The notes beneath the pieces are model-generated. The model saw only the letters and a list, made by a program, of their open reading frames with translations. It was not told the DNA's origin and did no database searches. From Hyphomicrobiales bacterium (lineage in GTDB: Bacteria > Pseudomonadota > Alphaproteobacteria > Rhizobiales > Aestuariivirgaceae), in contig JADJVV010000012.1 of assembly GCA_016710435.1 (NCBI GenBank), positions 1-44,955 of the forward strand: a stretch of DNA of 44,955 bases, written 5' to 3'. This document shows positions 8,753 to 17,206 of this stretch, piece after piece. Each line of letters opens with the position of its first letter. Positions within the stretch are counted from its first letter, which is position 1. Made by a program: the position numbers and the translations under genes.

Positions 8753-9014
8753 CGAAACCTCGAAGATTGGGAGCCAGCCCCTGCGGTAGAAACCCTTCGT
8801 CCCCTTCAGGGATCTGGGCGCAGAGGCTGGCTAACCATTCGAACAAGTCATATAGCAGGTCGTTTCTACGCGGCCTGACCCATAGAAGATACTGCCGAAA
8901 TTTATTTTCCGCAACCCCTTGTTTTCTGCGTACGCATATCGTATATTGTATGGACCAGGAGGGCGGCGAGCCCCGATGGAACCTAAGCCAAACCAGAAAC
9001 ACGGAGAGAACCAG
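8753..9014. other. Divergent intergenic control region
   Basis: 262 bases between the leftward initiator/helicase pair and the rightward SSB/nuclease operon. It contains a good rightward promoter (8919-8947). Arms TACG and CGTA flank CATAT at 8931-8943, overlapping the -10 box, a possible operator. I found no convincing leftward promoter. The region is AT-richer than its surroundings around 8895-8950, which would also suit an origin. Confidence 0.5.
8919..8947 (+). promoter_or_regulatory. Sigma70-like promoter for the recombination operon
   Basis: TTGTTT (8919-8924), 17-base spacer, TATATT (8942-8947). The first gene start (9015) is about 60 bases downstream. Spacing is ideal and both hexamers are near consensus in an otherwise GC-rich genome. 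Confidence 0.6.
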
Positions 9015-9659
9015 ATGTCAGCCACGCCATTCACCAGTCGCCTCGAATTCGTCCGAAACCCAGAAGGTGTTCTGCAAGCCATCAAGCTGCACAACGTCCG
9101 CCTGAGCTACCCGAAGCTGTTCAAGCCGGAAGCCGACAGGAACAACCCATCGGCCGTCCCCAAGTTCGGCGCGGTGTTCATCGCCAACCTGAGCGACGCC
9201 GAGAAGGGCGAACTCGCGAAGTTCCTCAAGGAGGCATCTGCCGAGGCATTCAAGAAGATGCTCCCGGCCGACAAGTACTTCGCCAAGAACGGCGACCTGT
9301 CCGGGAAGCCAGAGTACGCTGGCTGCACCACGTTCTCCGCCTCCGAAGGTGAGAAGAATCCTCCGAAGGTCTACAACCGCCACGGCATCCTGACCAAGTC
9401 GGAGATCGAGGTGTACTCGGGATGCATGGTGACCGCAGTCATCAAACCCTGGATCCAGAGCAACACCTTCGGCCAGCGCATCAACGCTTCGCTCCTGGGA
9501 GTCAAGTTCGCCGGTGACAACGAGCCGTTCGGGCCTCCTCCTGTCGACGTCGCCACCATGCTCGGATGCGACCCGAACCAGGCGGACCCGATCGACTCGG
9601 TGATCCCTGGGTTCACGCCGTTCGCGAGCAACGACGACGACAGTTCACTCCCGTTCTGA
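9015..9659 (+). CDS. DUF2815-like single-stranded DNA-binding protein
   Basis: 214 residues. The ATG at 9015 is preferred because GGAGAG lies at proper distance; in-frame starts at 8919 and 8976 overlap the promoter or have poor sites. The sequence LHNVRLSYPKLFKP near the N-terminus, the AxKFGAVFIANLSD-type core and the acidic tail ending DDDSSLPF fit the DUF2815 phage ssDNA-binding family (OB fold). In SSBs such an acidic, aromatic-ended tail recruits partner proteins. It is followed 16 bases later by a Cas4-like nuclease, a common recombination pairing. Confidence 0.72.
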   Translation: MSATPFTSRLEFVRNPEGVLQAIKLHNVRLSYPKLFKPEADRNNPSAVPKFGAVFIANLSDAEKGELAKFLKEASAEAFKKMLPADKYFAKNGDLSGKPEYAGCTTFSASEGEKNPPKVYNRHGILTKSEIEVYSGCMVTAVIKPWIQSNTFGQRINASLLGVKFAGDNEPFGPPPVDVATMLGCDPNQADPIDSVIPGFTPFASNDDDSSLPF

Positions 9660-9675
9660 AATTGCAGGAGGGATC

Positions 9676-10695
9676 ATGCAATTCACCAGACACACCCTGT
9701 GCGGCCCGTCCTCCCTTGAGAGGCGGGCCCTCTGCCCTGGATCGCTTGCCCAGGAAAGCTGGCTCGACCGGGGAGACGAGAAGGACGAGGACGCTGATCG
9801 CGGGACAACCTGCCACGCAGCGATGGAGGCATTCGTTCTCGGGAGACCGGAACCAGAACTGACTGACGACGAAGCTCGCGACGTCAAGAAGGCCAAGGAA
9901 GCCCTGGAGATGCTCCTCATGGGAGATGTCATCCTCCAGGAGGAAGTTGCACCGAAGGTCCGCAAGACCAGAGGTGGCGCCAATGTCTACGTCGAACTCG
10001 AGCTCCTGGATCTTCCGTACTCCATGGAGTCCAACGAGATCGGAACGATGGATCTGGTCTTCATCTACGAGGACCACATCCTCCTCATCGACTGGAAGTT
10101 CGGCGGGTCATTTGTCCCGGCTCCAAAGTGGAACCTACAGCTCAAGGGGTATGCACTCGGCCTGTGGAATGACTTCCCGACCTTGCCCATCCACGTTGTC
10201 ATCGTTCAGCCACAGGTGATGGTCGACTACCAGGTCGTCCCCTGGGTCTACGAGCCCGAGGAACGGGACGAGTTCTTCTCGGAACTGTCCGGGATCGTCT
10301 CCAGGTGCCACCGCGAGCCAGACCTGCTAGTCGTCGGGAAGGCTTGCCAGTTCTGCAAGGCCGCGCGCCACGTCACCTGTCCTGCCATCCAGCGGTCGCT
10401 GGGCGCCTTCGCCAGCATCAACGCCGCCGGAACCCAGTGCCTGGAGGAAATGAACTCGATGGAGCTGGGTCGCGTCATGGCCGCTGCCAAGGCTGCCGAG
10501 AAGGCCGCGACCGCGGTTGTTGCCCAAGCCAGGAAGCTGGCCATGGGAGGTAAGGCGATCGATGGCTGGTCCTGCAACCAGGATTCCTCCGGCTCCTACC
10601 GGCTCGCCAGGAAGGCGGCGTCGCCAGGATGGCCGAAGGATGCCATCACCCACGACTACTCGGACAACCTCCGGGAACTGCTGTTCAAGGATTGA
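9676..10695 (+). CDS. PD-(D/E)XK nuclease, Cas4/RecB-like (DUF2800 type), probable Fe-S protein
   Basis: 339 residues. Likely exonuclease for phage recombination. Nuclease motifs are visible: RGTTCHAAMEAF (H47, E51), GTMDLVFI (D126), LLIDWKFG (D139, K141) and the QLKGYALGL motif (Q155, Y159). One cysteine near the N-terminus (C20 in ALCPGS) and three near the C-terminus (C224, C227, C235 in CQFC...TCP) match the spacing logic of 4Fe-4S nucleases such as Cas4 and AddB. The gene lies directly after the SSB-like gene and before HNH and RuvC-like genes. End polarity cannot be deduced. Confidence 0.8.
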   Translation: MQFTRHTLCGPSSLERRALCPGSLAQESWLDRGDEKDEDADRGTTCHAAMEAFVLGRPEPELTDDEARDVKKAKEALEMLLMGDVILQEEVAPKVRKTRGGANVYVELELLDLPYSMESNEIGTMDLVFIYEDHILLIDWKFGGSFVPAPKWNLQLKGYALGLWNDFPTLPIHVVIVQPQVMVDYQVVPWVYEPEERDEFFSELSGIVSRCHREPDLLVVGKACQFCKAARHVTCPAIQRSLGAFASINAAGTQCLEEMNSMELGRVMAAAKAAEKAATAVVAQARKLAMGGKAIDGWSCNQDSSGSYRLARKAASPGWPKDAITHDYSDNLRELLFKD

Positions 10696-10746
10696 ATCCC
10701 GAACCGGCCCACGGGATCATGGGCCACCCACCACAAGGAGAACGAG

Positions 10747-10884
10747 ATGAACAAGAAGCCAGCCATCGCTGCCCCCGCCGCCAAGAAGGCTCCCAAGCCT
10801 GCCGTCGCCACTGCGGTCGCCAAGCCGGTGCCCAAGGGAATTCCGGTCAAGGCCGTCGCTACCAAGAAGGCCGGGAAGAAGTAA
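10747..10884 (+). CDS. Histone H1-like Lys/Ala/Pro-rich basic protein (45 aa)
   Basis: The protein consists almost only of Lys, Ala, Pro and Val, with repeated AAKKAPKPA and VATKKAGKK blocks and no acidic residue. This composition matches histone H1 tails and bacterial HU/H1-like extensions. It probably binds nucleic acid non-specifically. AAGGAG lies eight bases before the ATG, and the TAA overlaps the next ATG (TAATG), supporting real translation. Possible roles are DNA compaction or help to the recombination proteins; neither is shown. Confidence 0.7.
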   Translation: MNKKPAIAAPAAKKAPKPAVATAVAKPVPKGIPVKAVATKKAGKK

Positions 10885-11099
10885 TGCCCACCTACACCGT
10901 CATCAGCAACGAGAAGAGCAACGTCGAGGCCGTCATCATCGCGCCCAACCGCGCTGCTGCCCGGGCCGCCGCCCTGGCCTCCGTGTTCACCATCCGCGAA
11001 GCCACCACCGAGGACATCGTGGACTTCACGCGGTCAGGCAAGGAGATCAAGCGGTACGCCCCGAAGGAAGCGAAGCCTGCGTTCGTTGACCCGAACTAG
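10884..11099 (+). CDS. Small hypothetical protein (71 aa)
   Basis: Unrecognised. It begins MPTYTVISNEKSNVEAVIIAP, a probable beta strand pair, followed by an Ala-rich helix (AARAAALASVF), and ends with a Pro/Lys tail. The start overlaps the stop of the basic mini-protein (TAATG), so the two are coupled. It sits inside the recombination operon; an accessory role is only inferred. Confidence 0.65.
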   Translation: MPTYTVISNEKSNVEAVIIAPNRAAARAAALASVFTIREATTEDIVDFTRSGKEIKRYAPKEAKPAFVDPN

Positions 11100-11118
11100 A
11101 CCAACATCCTGGACGGCG

Positions 11119-11451
11119 ATGCACAAACTTGAGCAACTGACGGACAGCGAGTACATCAGCCTGGCGGTCAGCAATGGCTGCCTGGCGTGCTCACTCGACC
11201 GGAACCCAGGGACGCCAGCAGAGTGGCACCATCCACGGGAAGGTGTTGGAAAAGGGGAGAGGGGGCCAGACCGCGAGGGCTACCCCCTTTGCCCTTCCCA
11301 CCACCGAACCAGCGTTGGATGCTTCTCGATTCATCTGCACCCGCGCGAGTTCAAGCGGCTGTACGGAAACGACGAGAAGATGGCGAAGCTCACACGGATC
11401 GGGGTCCAGAGGATTCTCGATCGATCAATCGGAATGAGGAGGGCGAGATGA
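11119..11451 (+). CDS. HNH nuclease of the Ref-like (RecA-dependent nuclease) type
   Basis: 110 residues. CLAC (C21, C24), EWHHPREG (H37, H38), GYPLCPSHH (C58, H61, H62) and FSIHLHPREFKRLYG match the zinc-binding HNH layout of phage P1 Ref and its relatives, which cut DNA at RecA-made D-loops. The ATG at 11119 avoids overlap with the previous gene; an in-frame TTG at 11086 is less likely. The stop overlaps the start of the RuvC-like gene as ATGA, so nuclease and resolvase are coupled. Confidence 0.75.
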   Translation: MHKLEQLTDSEYISLAVSNGCLACSLDRNPGTPAEWHHPREGVGKGERGPDREGYPLCPSHHRTSVGCFSIHLHPREFKRLYGNDEKMAKLTRIGVQRILDRSIGMRRAR

Positions 11452-11951
11452 TTTGGATCGGGGTCGACAACGGAGTCAGCGGAAGCATCGGGATCATCGG
11501 GACCGGACTCGAGCCAATGCTGGTGAACGCCAGGGAGTACACCAGGAAGAAGAAGCGCGGTGGCCTCGAGGTCGACCCGACAGCCTTCCTCCAGATCATC
11601 ACCGAGCACGGCCCTGTTGCCGGCGTCATCCTGGAGAACCCATTCCGCGGGCAGCACAGGAACGTCGAGGTCAGCGCCGCCCACTTCGACTCCGTGGCCA
11701 GGACGATGATGGAGATCCACCAGATCCCGTTCGTCAGCGTTGCCTCCGGAGACTGGCAGCGCCCGCTCTTGAAGGTTCCTCCCCGGAAGAAGGGGATCAA
11801 GACCGACACCAAGCGCATCTCGATGGAGGCTGGCGTTCTCCGCTGGCCATCCCTGCGCGCGCAGATCGAAGACCAGGGCGACGCCGACGCGCTGTTCCTG
11901 GCTGTCCACGCCATGCACGAATTCCCAGGAGGCGGAGATGCCAACTTTTGA
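11448..11951 (+). CDS. RuvC-like Holliday-junction resolvase
   Basis: 167 residues, the usual RuvC size. RNase H-fold acidic residues are visible: D7 in IGVDNGVSGSIG, E63 in VILENP, and D145/D147 in QGDADALFLA near the C-terminus. It would resolve four-way junctions before packaging. The ATG at 11448 lies in the ATGA overlap with the HNH gene and follows GAGGAGGGCGAG; the longer open frame upstream is in the wrong frame for the HNH gene and is compositionally poor. Confidence 0.78.
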   Translation: MIWIGVDNGVSGSIGIIGTGLEPMLVNAREYTRKKKRGGLEVDPTAFLQIITEHGPVAGVILENPFRGQHRNVEVSAAHFDSVARTMMEIHQIPFVSVASGDWQRPLLKVPPRKKGIKTDTKRISMEAGVLRWPSLRAQIEDQGDADALFLAVHAMHEFPGGGDANF

Positions 11952-12372
11952 TGAGCAGGAATGGCTTGACGGAAGAGGCTTGCACCCAAGAGAGGCCAGG
12001 GTTTTGATTGAAGAATTTCGTAAATCGAAAGCATCTGGAATGACAGTCGACGATTGGCTGAAAGCAAGATCGCAAGCGATGAAGGATGACGTTCCGCCAC
12101 CTCCGCATCCAAGGGAGATGTCACCACCCGCCCAGAAGCACGATGCCCACTACCGGGAGATCGAGGCCATGGGCGTGGAGCCGATAGCTGTAGCAGAATC
12201 GATCATCGTCGCCGGCATCCCGCCAGAGTACCACGAAACGGTGCGCAGGAACTATTCCGCCGCGCTCGCTGTGAAGTACCTGATGCGGCTTGGTCACAAG
12301 GATGATGGGAAGAAGGAACTTGACAAGTCCGCGAACTACATCCATCGGGCTAGAACCGGAACTTGGATGTAA
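11938..12372 (+). CDS. DUF3310-like protein
   Basis: 144 residues. The C-terminal half has the DUF3310 pattern: HYREIEAMGVEPIAVAESI, then NYSAALAVKYLMRLGHKDDGKKELDKSANYI, matching the usual YKxGGIEPIDFIE...VIKYVxRxxxKxGxxDLxKAxxYL arrangement. In T7 the DUF3310 protein gp1.7 is a nucleotide kinase, so nucleotide metabolism is possible but not proven here. The N-terminal half (about 1-60) is a distinct helical region. It overlaps the RuvC-like gene by 14 bases. Confidence 0.65.
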   Translation: MPTFDEQEWLDGRGLHPREARVLIEEFRKSKASGMTVDDWLKARSQAMKDDVPPPPHPREMSPPAQKHDAHYREIEAMGVEPIAVAESIIVAGIPPEYHETVRRNYSAALAVKYLMRLGHKDDGKKELDKSANYIHRARTGTWM

Positions 12373-12381
12373 GTTTCTTCT

Positions 12382-14445
12382 ATGGGGAAGACGTTCGCAA
12401 AGCAATGGTGCCAGCCAATCGAGAACCTTCCTGAAGACGAAAGGAAGAGGATCGCGGCCTGGGCGCTCGAGACGATCGACCGCGACTCGAGGTACTACGC
12501 TCCGCTTTGGAAGCGCGGACGGACATGCCTCGAGTACGTCGAGGGAAAGATCTTCAGCCTTGCCGAACTCGAGGAATTTGCCAACCGCGAAGTCGTCCCC
12601 ATCCAAACTCCCGAGCTGAAGCCTGCCCTTGACTCGATCATGGGCGAGCTCCTAAACACTGGCAAGTCCGGCGCGGTCACCGCTGTCGGGCCTGAGGATG
12701 CCGCTGGCGCCAACGTGCGCACCGTCATCATCAAGGCTGTGGAGCGTGAGAACCAACTCCGCTTCCGGGAAGCCCAGATCGCCAGGGACACATTCACGAC
12801 CTCCGTGCCTGGCTGGGCCTGGATCGAGGCCTACGACCCAACCAACCCAGACGAGCCCGGCCTCACAGTCCTCCAGGAGGAATGGGACGGGGTGATCCCC
12901 GACTGCGCCTGGACCGACCGCCAGATGCGAAACCTCGGCCACGCCACCCGGATCAGGCAGTGGTCGATCGAGGACATCGAGCGGTATGTCAAGGATCCCG
13001 AGATCCGCGCTAAGATGGTCTACGAAGCCGACAGCATGTCGACCACCCTGGGAGCCGACTACTCGGGCCGCGATACGATCGTGGAGAACATCCGCGCTTC
13101 CCGCCAGAAGTTCACCCAGACAGGGCAGCTTGCCGTATTCGAGATGACCCACTGGGTCAGGATGCGCATGGCCTCGTGGTATGACCCGGTCTCCGACGAC
13201 TCCGGAATCATCCCGCAGAACTGGGGCCCGAACGAGATCAACTCCTGGATGCAGCAGAACCCGCAGATCCAGCTCCAGGAGAATGACAACCAGCGCGTCC
13301 TCTGGGTGACCACCATCACCTCGACCGGAATCCTGCTGGCCAATGGCCCGCACTGGCTCCAGGCAGGCGTCTTCCCGGGGATCCCTTGCGTCCCCGACAG
13401 GATCAATGGGAAGTGGGCAGGCCTCATCGAGTTCGTCCTGGACGTCGTGAAGGCTGGAGCCTACTCGGAAACGGAATGGGCGCACTCGGTTCGCACCCTG
13501 AACAACAACCTGCTGAAGGTGCGCAAGGGTGCGGTCGCCGACATGGATGCCTTGCGTCGCGAGATGGCAACGCCGAACGGAATCGTCGAGATAGAGATGT
13601 CGGCCGACATGGACAGCGTCCAGTTCGTGGAGAACAGGCGCGAGCAGAAGGCCTTCGCCGACTGGAAGGAATCCACCCGCGAGCAGCTCTCCCGCCTCCT
13701 GGTGCCCGACAACTTCGTCGGCGGCACCCAGTCTTCGCAGGAAGCGAACTCCGCGATCGAGACCCGCATCCAGCAGACGCTCTCCCGCCTGGCGCCCGTC
13801 GTCTGGGGATGGCACGCGTTCCGCCTTCAGATCCGCCGCGTGCTCACGAAGGCGATGCCCTACGCGATCACGACCCAGAAGGCGTTCAGGCACATCGACC
13901 CGAAGAATGGCGACCAAACGGTTGAGGTGAATACCCCTGCCGAGTACGACGTTTACGGCGATGTCGTCCGCACGATGAACAATCTCGCTGGCGACGAGTA
14001 TGACTACATCGAAATCGAATCCGACGATTCGCTGACTGGCCAGGAATTCGAGCGCCAGCAGTTCGGCGCATTCATGGAGAAGTGGGGCAACCTGCCTCCT
14101 GACGCCCTCATCCAGGTCGCCAAGAACTACCCAAACGTCAGCGTTCAGCGTCTTGGCCGCGACATGGAAGAGTCCGCGAAGAACACGCCGCCTCCGGCTC
14201 CCGAAGTCAAGGCCTCGGTTACGCTGCCTCTCGACAAGCTCGCCGCGAATCCGCTTGCACAGAAGGCAGCAATCGCGCTGAACATCCTGAAGCCGGAGGA
14301 TATTGAAAAGATCAACAATCCGAATGGCTTGCCTCCGGGTGGACCGGAACCTATTCTTCCTGAAGCAATGCCATCCCCTGATGTTGGGGGAGGGATTGAG
14401 CAAGCCCAGATGAATCCACAAATGCAAATGGAAGGGATCCCATGA
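12382..14445 (+). CDS. Portal protein (P22-like)
   Basis: 687 residues, in the size range of P22-type portals. It forms the dodecameric DNA channel at the capsid vertex. Supporting features are the N-terminal DSRYYAPLWKRGRTCLEYVEGK region, the VVPIQTPELKPALDSIMGEL segment, the WAWIEAY and YDPVSDDSG strand-rich middle, and the NLLKVRKGAVADMDALRREM stretch. The very C-terminus is Gln/Met/Pro-rich. The gene is immediately followed, in an ATGA overlap, by a scaffold-like gene and then a capsid candidate: portal, scaffold, capsid order. No terminase is visible upstream. Confidence 0.82.
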   Translation: MGKTFAKQWCQPIENLPEDERKRIAAWALETIDRDSRYYAPLWKRGRTCLEYVEGKIFSLAELEEFANREVVPIQTPELKPALDSIMGELLNTGKSGAVTAVGPEDAAGANVRTVIIKAVERENQLRFREAQIARDTFTTSVPGWAWIEAYDPTNPDEPGLTVLQEEWDGVIPDCAWTDRQMRNLGHATRIRQWSIEDIERYVKDPEIRAKMVYEADSMSTTLGADYSGRDTIVENIRASRQKFTQTGQLAVFEMTHWVRMRMASWYDPVSDDSGIIPQNWGPNEINSWMQQNPQIQLQENDNQRVLWVTTITSTGILLANGPHWLQAGVFPGIPCVPDRINGKWAGLIEFVLDVVKAGAYSETEWAHSVRTLNNNLLKVRKGAVADMDALRREMATPNGIVEIEMSADMDSVQFVENRREQKAFADWKESTREQLSRLLVPDNFVGGTQSSQEANSAIETRIQQTLSRLAPVVWGWHAFRLQIRRVLTKAMPYAITTQKAFRHIDPKNGDQTVEVNTPAEYDVYGDVVRTMNNLAGDEYDYIEIESDDSLTGQEFERQQFGAFMEKWGNLPPDALIQVAKNYPNVSVQRLGRDMEESAKNTPPPAPEVKASVTLPLDKLAANPLAQKAAIALNILKPEDIEKINNPNGLPPGGPEPILPEAMPSPDVGGGIEQAQMNPQMQMEGIP

Positions 14446-15770
14446 GCACCACCATGACCGCACCGCCCCCCACCCCGCAGTCAGCGGCACCCGTTGTTGC
14501 GCCAGTCGCACCAGCCTCCGTTGCCGCGCCCGTCGTTGCGGTCGCACCTGTCGCTCCTGTGGATCAGCAGGCGGCTCCTGCTTCGAATCCGTCTCCATCC
14601 ATCGAGCCCAGGTTCTCGAAGGACGACTACGACCTCCTCATGAAGGGCGGCCCGGCAGCGCAGAAGGCGTTCGCCGACCAGCTCACGGACGAGGAGAACA
14701 AGATTGTTGCGAAGGGCGGCCTCGCCTCCCTGTTCGCCAAGGAAGCCGCGGCGGTTGATCCCCCGCCGGTGGCCCCGGCCCCGGGCGTGGAGGTTCCGCC
14801 TCCCGTCCTGGATGCCGGAGCCGAGGATCCTGCCTGGATGCTCAACGAGGACGAGTATTCCAAGGCGGATCCAAAGACCCGCGCCCTGTTCGACGCGCTC
14901 CTGGATGCCCAGACGAAGCTCGAGCAAGCTCCTCCTGCCGCCGACCCATTCGCCAACGACCCCGTCATCGCGTGGCGTCGCCAGGCCCTGGCAAGCGGAA
15001 CCTTCGACATCCCGGACGCGCCCACCATCGACGACCTCGGTGGCATCGAGCTTCTGCGCAGCCTGGATGAGGCCTTTCAGCAGGAAGACCCGAACATCTG
15101 GATCAAGGCCGCCAGCGACCTGGTCAACCAGGCTTCGAAGGAAGTGGTTGCTCGCCAGGCCGCGACCATGCAGGCCAAGATCGACAACGCCTACGAGACC
15201 GGAGCCAGGACGTCCGAGTTCCGCTCCGAGCTCAAGTCATTCGTCAAGTCCACTCCCGACTTCAAGGGAGTGGCCGACGACATCATCGTGCGTGACCCCG
15301 AGGGCAACGCCATCCTGAACGAGGCTCACCCAGCAGCCGGGTTTGCCAAGTGGATAAAGGAAGAGTCTGTCGCCGGCCGCCTAAATGACAGCTACGTCCA
15401 GAAGTACGGCTTCGAGCCGCTCTGGCATCTGTTCCAGTCCGACAAGGCTGGTGGCTACGGCAAGATGATGGCTGGTTTGCGCCAATCCCTGGGCAGCTCG
15501 ATCACCAAGAAGATGTCGGACGTCAGGGCGAACGCCCTCAAGTCCATCCAGGCGCCATCCGTTGGCGGCCAGGGATTTGGTGGAGCTCCAGTCGGCCAGT
15601 CGGCCAGCGAGCTGTACCACGGATTCGACCTCGCCACCCTGTCGCGGGACCCACAGGCCGCGCGACAGGCTGTCGACACCTTCTACCGAACCGGCAACAA
15701 GGAAGCCTCCAATGGCCTTGTCGCCGCGCTCCAGAACTATACCGCCAAGCAACGAGCTGGCGGACGGTGA
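14442..15770 (+). CDS. Putative scaffolding protein
   Basis: 442 residues. The N-terminal about 50 residues are almost only Ala, Pro and Val; the rest is acidic and helical with many DAQTKLEQ-type and LVNQASKEVV segments. This is typical of phage scaffolds, and its place between portal and capsid supports the call. It overlaps the portal stop by four bases. No protease motif is seen, so a scaffold cleaved or released by other means is assumed. Confidence 0.72.
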   Translation: MSTTMTAPPPTPQSAAPVVAPVAPASVAAPVVAVAPVAPVDQQAAPASNPSPSIEPRFSKDDYDLLMKGGPAAQKAFADQLTDEENKIVAKGGLASLFAKEAAAVDPPPVAPAPGVEVPPPVLDAGAEDPAWMLNEDEYSKADPKTRALFDALLDAQTKLEQAPPAADPFANDPVIAWRRQALASGTFDIPDAPTIDDLGGIELLRSLDEAFQQEDPNIWIKAASDLVNQASKEVVARQAATMQAKIDNAYETGARTSEFRSELKSFVKSTPDFKGVADDIIVRDPEGNAILNEAHPAAGFAKWIKEESVAGRLNDSYVQKYGFEPLWHLFQSDKAGGYGKMMAGLRQSLGSSITKKMSDVRANALKSIQAPSVGGQGFGGAPVGQSASELYHGFDLATLSRDPQAARQAVDTFYRTGNKEASNGLVAALQNYTAKQRAGGR

Positions 15771-15786
15771 GATAGAGATTTGCACC

Positions 15787-15827
15787 GCCCGGTTTCGGGC
15801 ATCAACCACGTTCTCCAAAAGAGAACG
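15787..15827 (+). other. Two tandem RNA hairpins in the scaffold-capsid gap
   Basis: First hairpin: GCCCG (15787-15791), loop GTTT, CGGGC (15796-15800). Second: CGTTCTC (15809-15815), loop CAAAA, GAGAACG (15821-15827). Both have perfect stems. There is no T-run after either, so they look like processing or stabilising structures ahead of the capsid message rather than terminators. Confidence 0.6.
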
Positions 15828-15849
15828 GCTTCAATGAGGAGAGAACACC

Positions 15850-17193
15850 ATGGCTATCGGCCAGCTTGATTGGAGATCCCAGGCGGTTGGGTCCAGCGAC
15901 GCGGTGAACAACTACGTCGTCCAGGCCGCACTCGAGCGTCAGAAGTTCTACGAAGTCCGCGACAGCGGCGTCTTCGGGGACATGGCAGTGGACAAGACGG
16001 ATGCTTCCGGCAACGGGATGTTCGACGCCAACGTCGACGTGTCCGGCACCGGAGCCGTGTGGTCCGCGTCCGACGCCAACAGCGACGAACATCGCTTCAT
16101 GCTGGAGCGCATCGTGGGCGGTTCCGCCACCTATGGCGACGCGCCCCCGGCTGAAGGCGACTACAACGCTTACCTGTTCCAGTCGGTTTTCCAGAACGAA
16201 GTGGACAGCCCCAAGCTGCCCATTCCTGGACGGATGAGCCAGCTGCGGATCAAGAACATGATCCCAGACACCAAGGAGCCGGCTCGCCGCGCCTCCAAGG
16301 CCTGGCAGATCGAGGAGCGCGACTTCGACTTCCACACCGCGCTGACCATGGGCGAGTCCTACGGTTTGCTCCTGGACCCCGCAACGGTGCCTGGCGCCCT
16401 CGGCAAGGACCTTGGTCCTGGCGTGGGAACCGACGCCCCCTGCGAGCTGCTCATCACGGCAACGGCCGGAGCCCAGGTGACCATCCCGTCCCAGGGCCCC
16501 CGCAGCACCCAGTATCGTGATGCCGTCATCACGGCGCTGGCCGCGCTGTCCGCCTCCGGCTCCAAGTACATGACCCGGGTTTCCCCCCAGGAGATGTACT
16601 ACCGCGCCGACGAGGCCAAGATCAAGAAGGTGCGTGGCGCCGACTGGGACTACGAGGGAATCATCGACGGCTCCTGCCTGAAGGATCTCCTCAACAGCTC
16701 CAGCGACCTGATGAAGCAGTTCCAGACCGCCCAGCAAGGCCAGGGTACCGCCAACCAGCGGTCCTTGAAGAATCTGGGTGGCATCATCGTCGACGGCATC
16801 CGCTTCATCCCGTCCAAGACCCTGGAGAAGTTCCGTCCCTACGGTAACGGATCGAGCACCGGCCTCAACGCCGGCTCGCCCATCCTGCGCTACGGTGACG
16901 GCACCCGCGATCGTCGCAACAAGCGGTTCACCTCGTCCGACTACAAGATTGGGCTGTGCTTCCTGCTTGGCGAGGCCGCGCTCCTGGAGCTGAATAACGG
17001 CTCGATCGCGGACGTGGAGATCGAGACCCCGGACGGCAAGGGCTGGGAGACTTTCTCCTGGACCATGCGCGGCGTGCGTCGTGGATTCTGGCAGCGCCGT
17101 GATGGCGAAGCCATGACCGCCACCGACGGATGGCTCCAGCAGAACGTGATGGAGTTCGCTTTCAACATCAACTCGGCCAGCGCGCTGGTCTAA
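15850..17193 (+). CDS. Major capsid protein (by position and size)
   Basis: 447 residues. Called from gene order (after portal and scaffold), length, strong GAGGAGAG Shine-Dalgarno, and an even Gly/Ala/Asp-rich composition. Segments such as FYEVRDSGVFGDMAVDK and the long GGIIVDGIRFIPSKT strand region are consistent with an HK97-fold capsid of the N4 gp56/DUF4043 kind, but I cannot assign the family with certainty. It is followed 13 bases later by a small protein that may decorate or complete the head. The tandem hairpins upstream suggest it is expressed apart from scaffold. Confidence 0.75.
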   Translation: MAIGQLDWRSQAVGSSDAVNNYVVQAALERQKFYEVRDSGVFGDMAVDKTDASGNGMFDANVDVSGTGAVWSASDANSDEHRFMLERIVGGSATYGDAPPAEGDYNAYLFQSVFQNEVDSPKLPIPGRMSQLRIKNMIPDTKEPARRASKAWQIEERDFDFHTALTMGESYGLLLDPATVPGALGKDLGPGVGTDAPCELLITATAGAQVTIPSQGPRSTQYRDAVITALAALSASGSKYMTRVSPQEMYYRADEAKIKKVRGADWDYEGIIDGSCLKDLLNSSSDLMKQFQTAQQGQGTANQRSLKNLGGIIVDGIRFIPSKTLEKFRPYGNGSSTGLNAGSPILRYGDGTRDRRNKRFTSSDYKIGLCFLLGEAALLELNNGSIADVEIETPDGKGWETFSWTMRGVRRGFWQRRDGEAMTATDGWLQQNVMEFAFNINSASALV

Positions 17194-17206
17194 GGAGGAT
17201 CTGAAC

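Noticed and set aside
12652..14598. 648-residue minus-strand open frame
   Set aside because: A shadow of the portal gene; rich in Arg, Val, Leu, Asp and His, as expected from reverse reading of a GC-rich gene.
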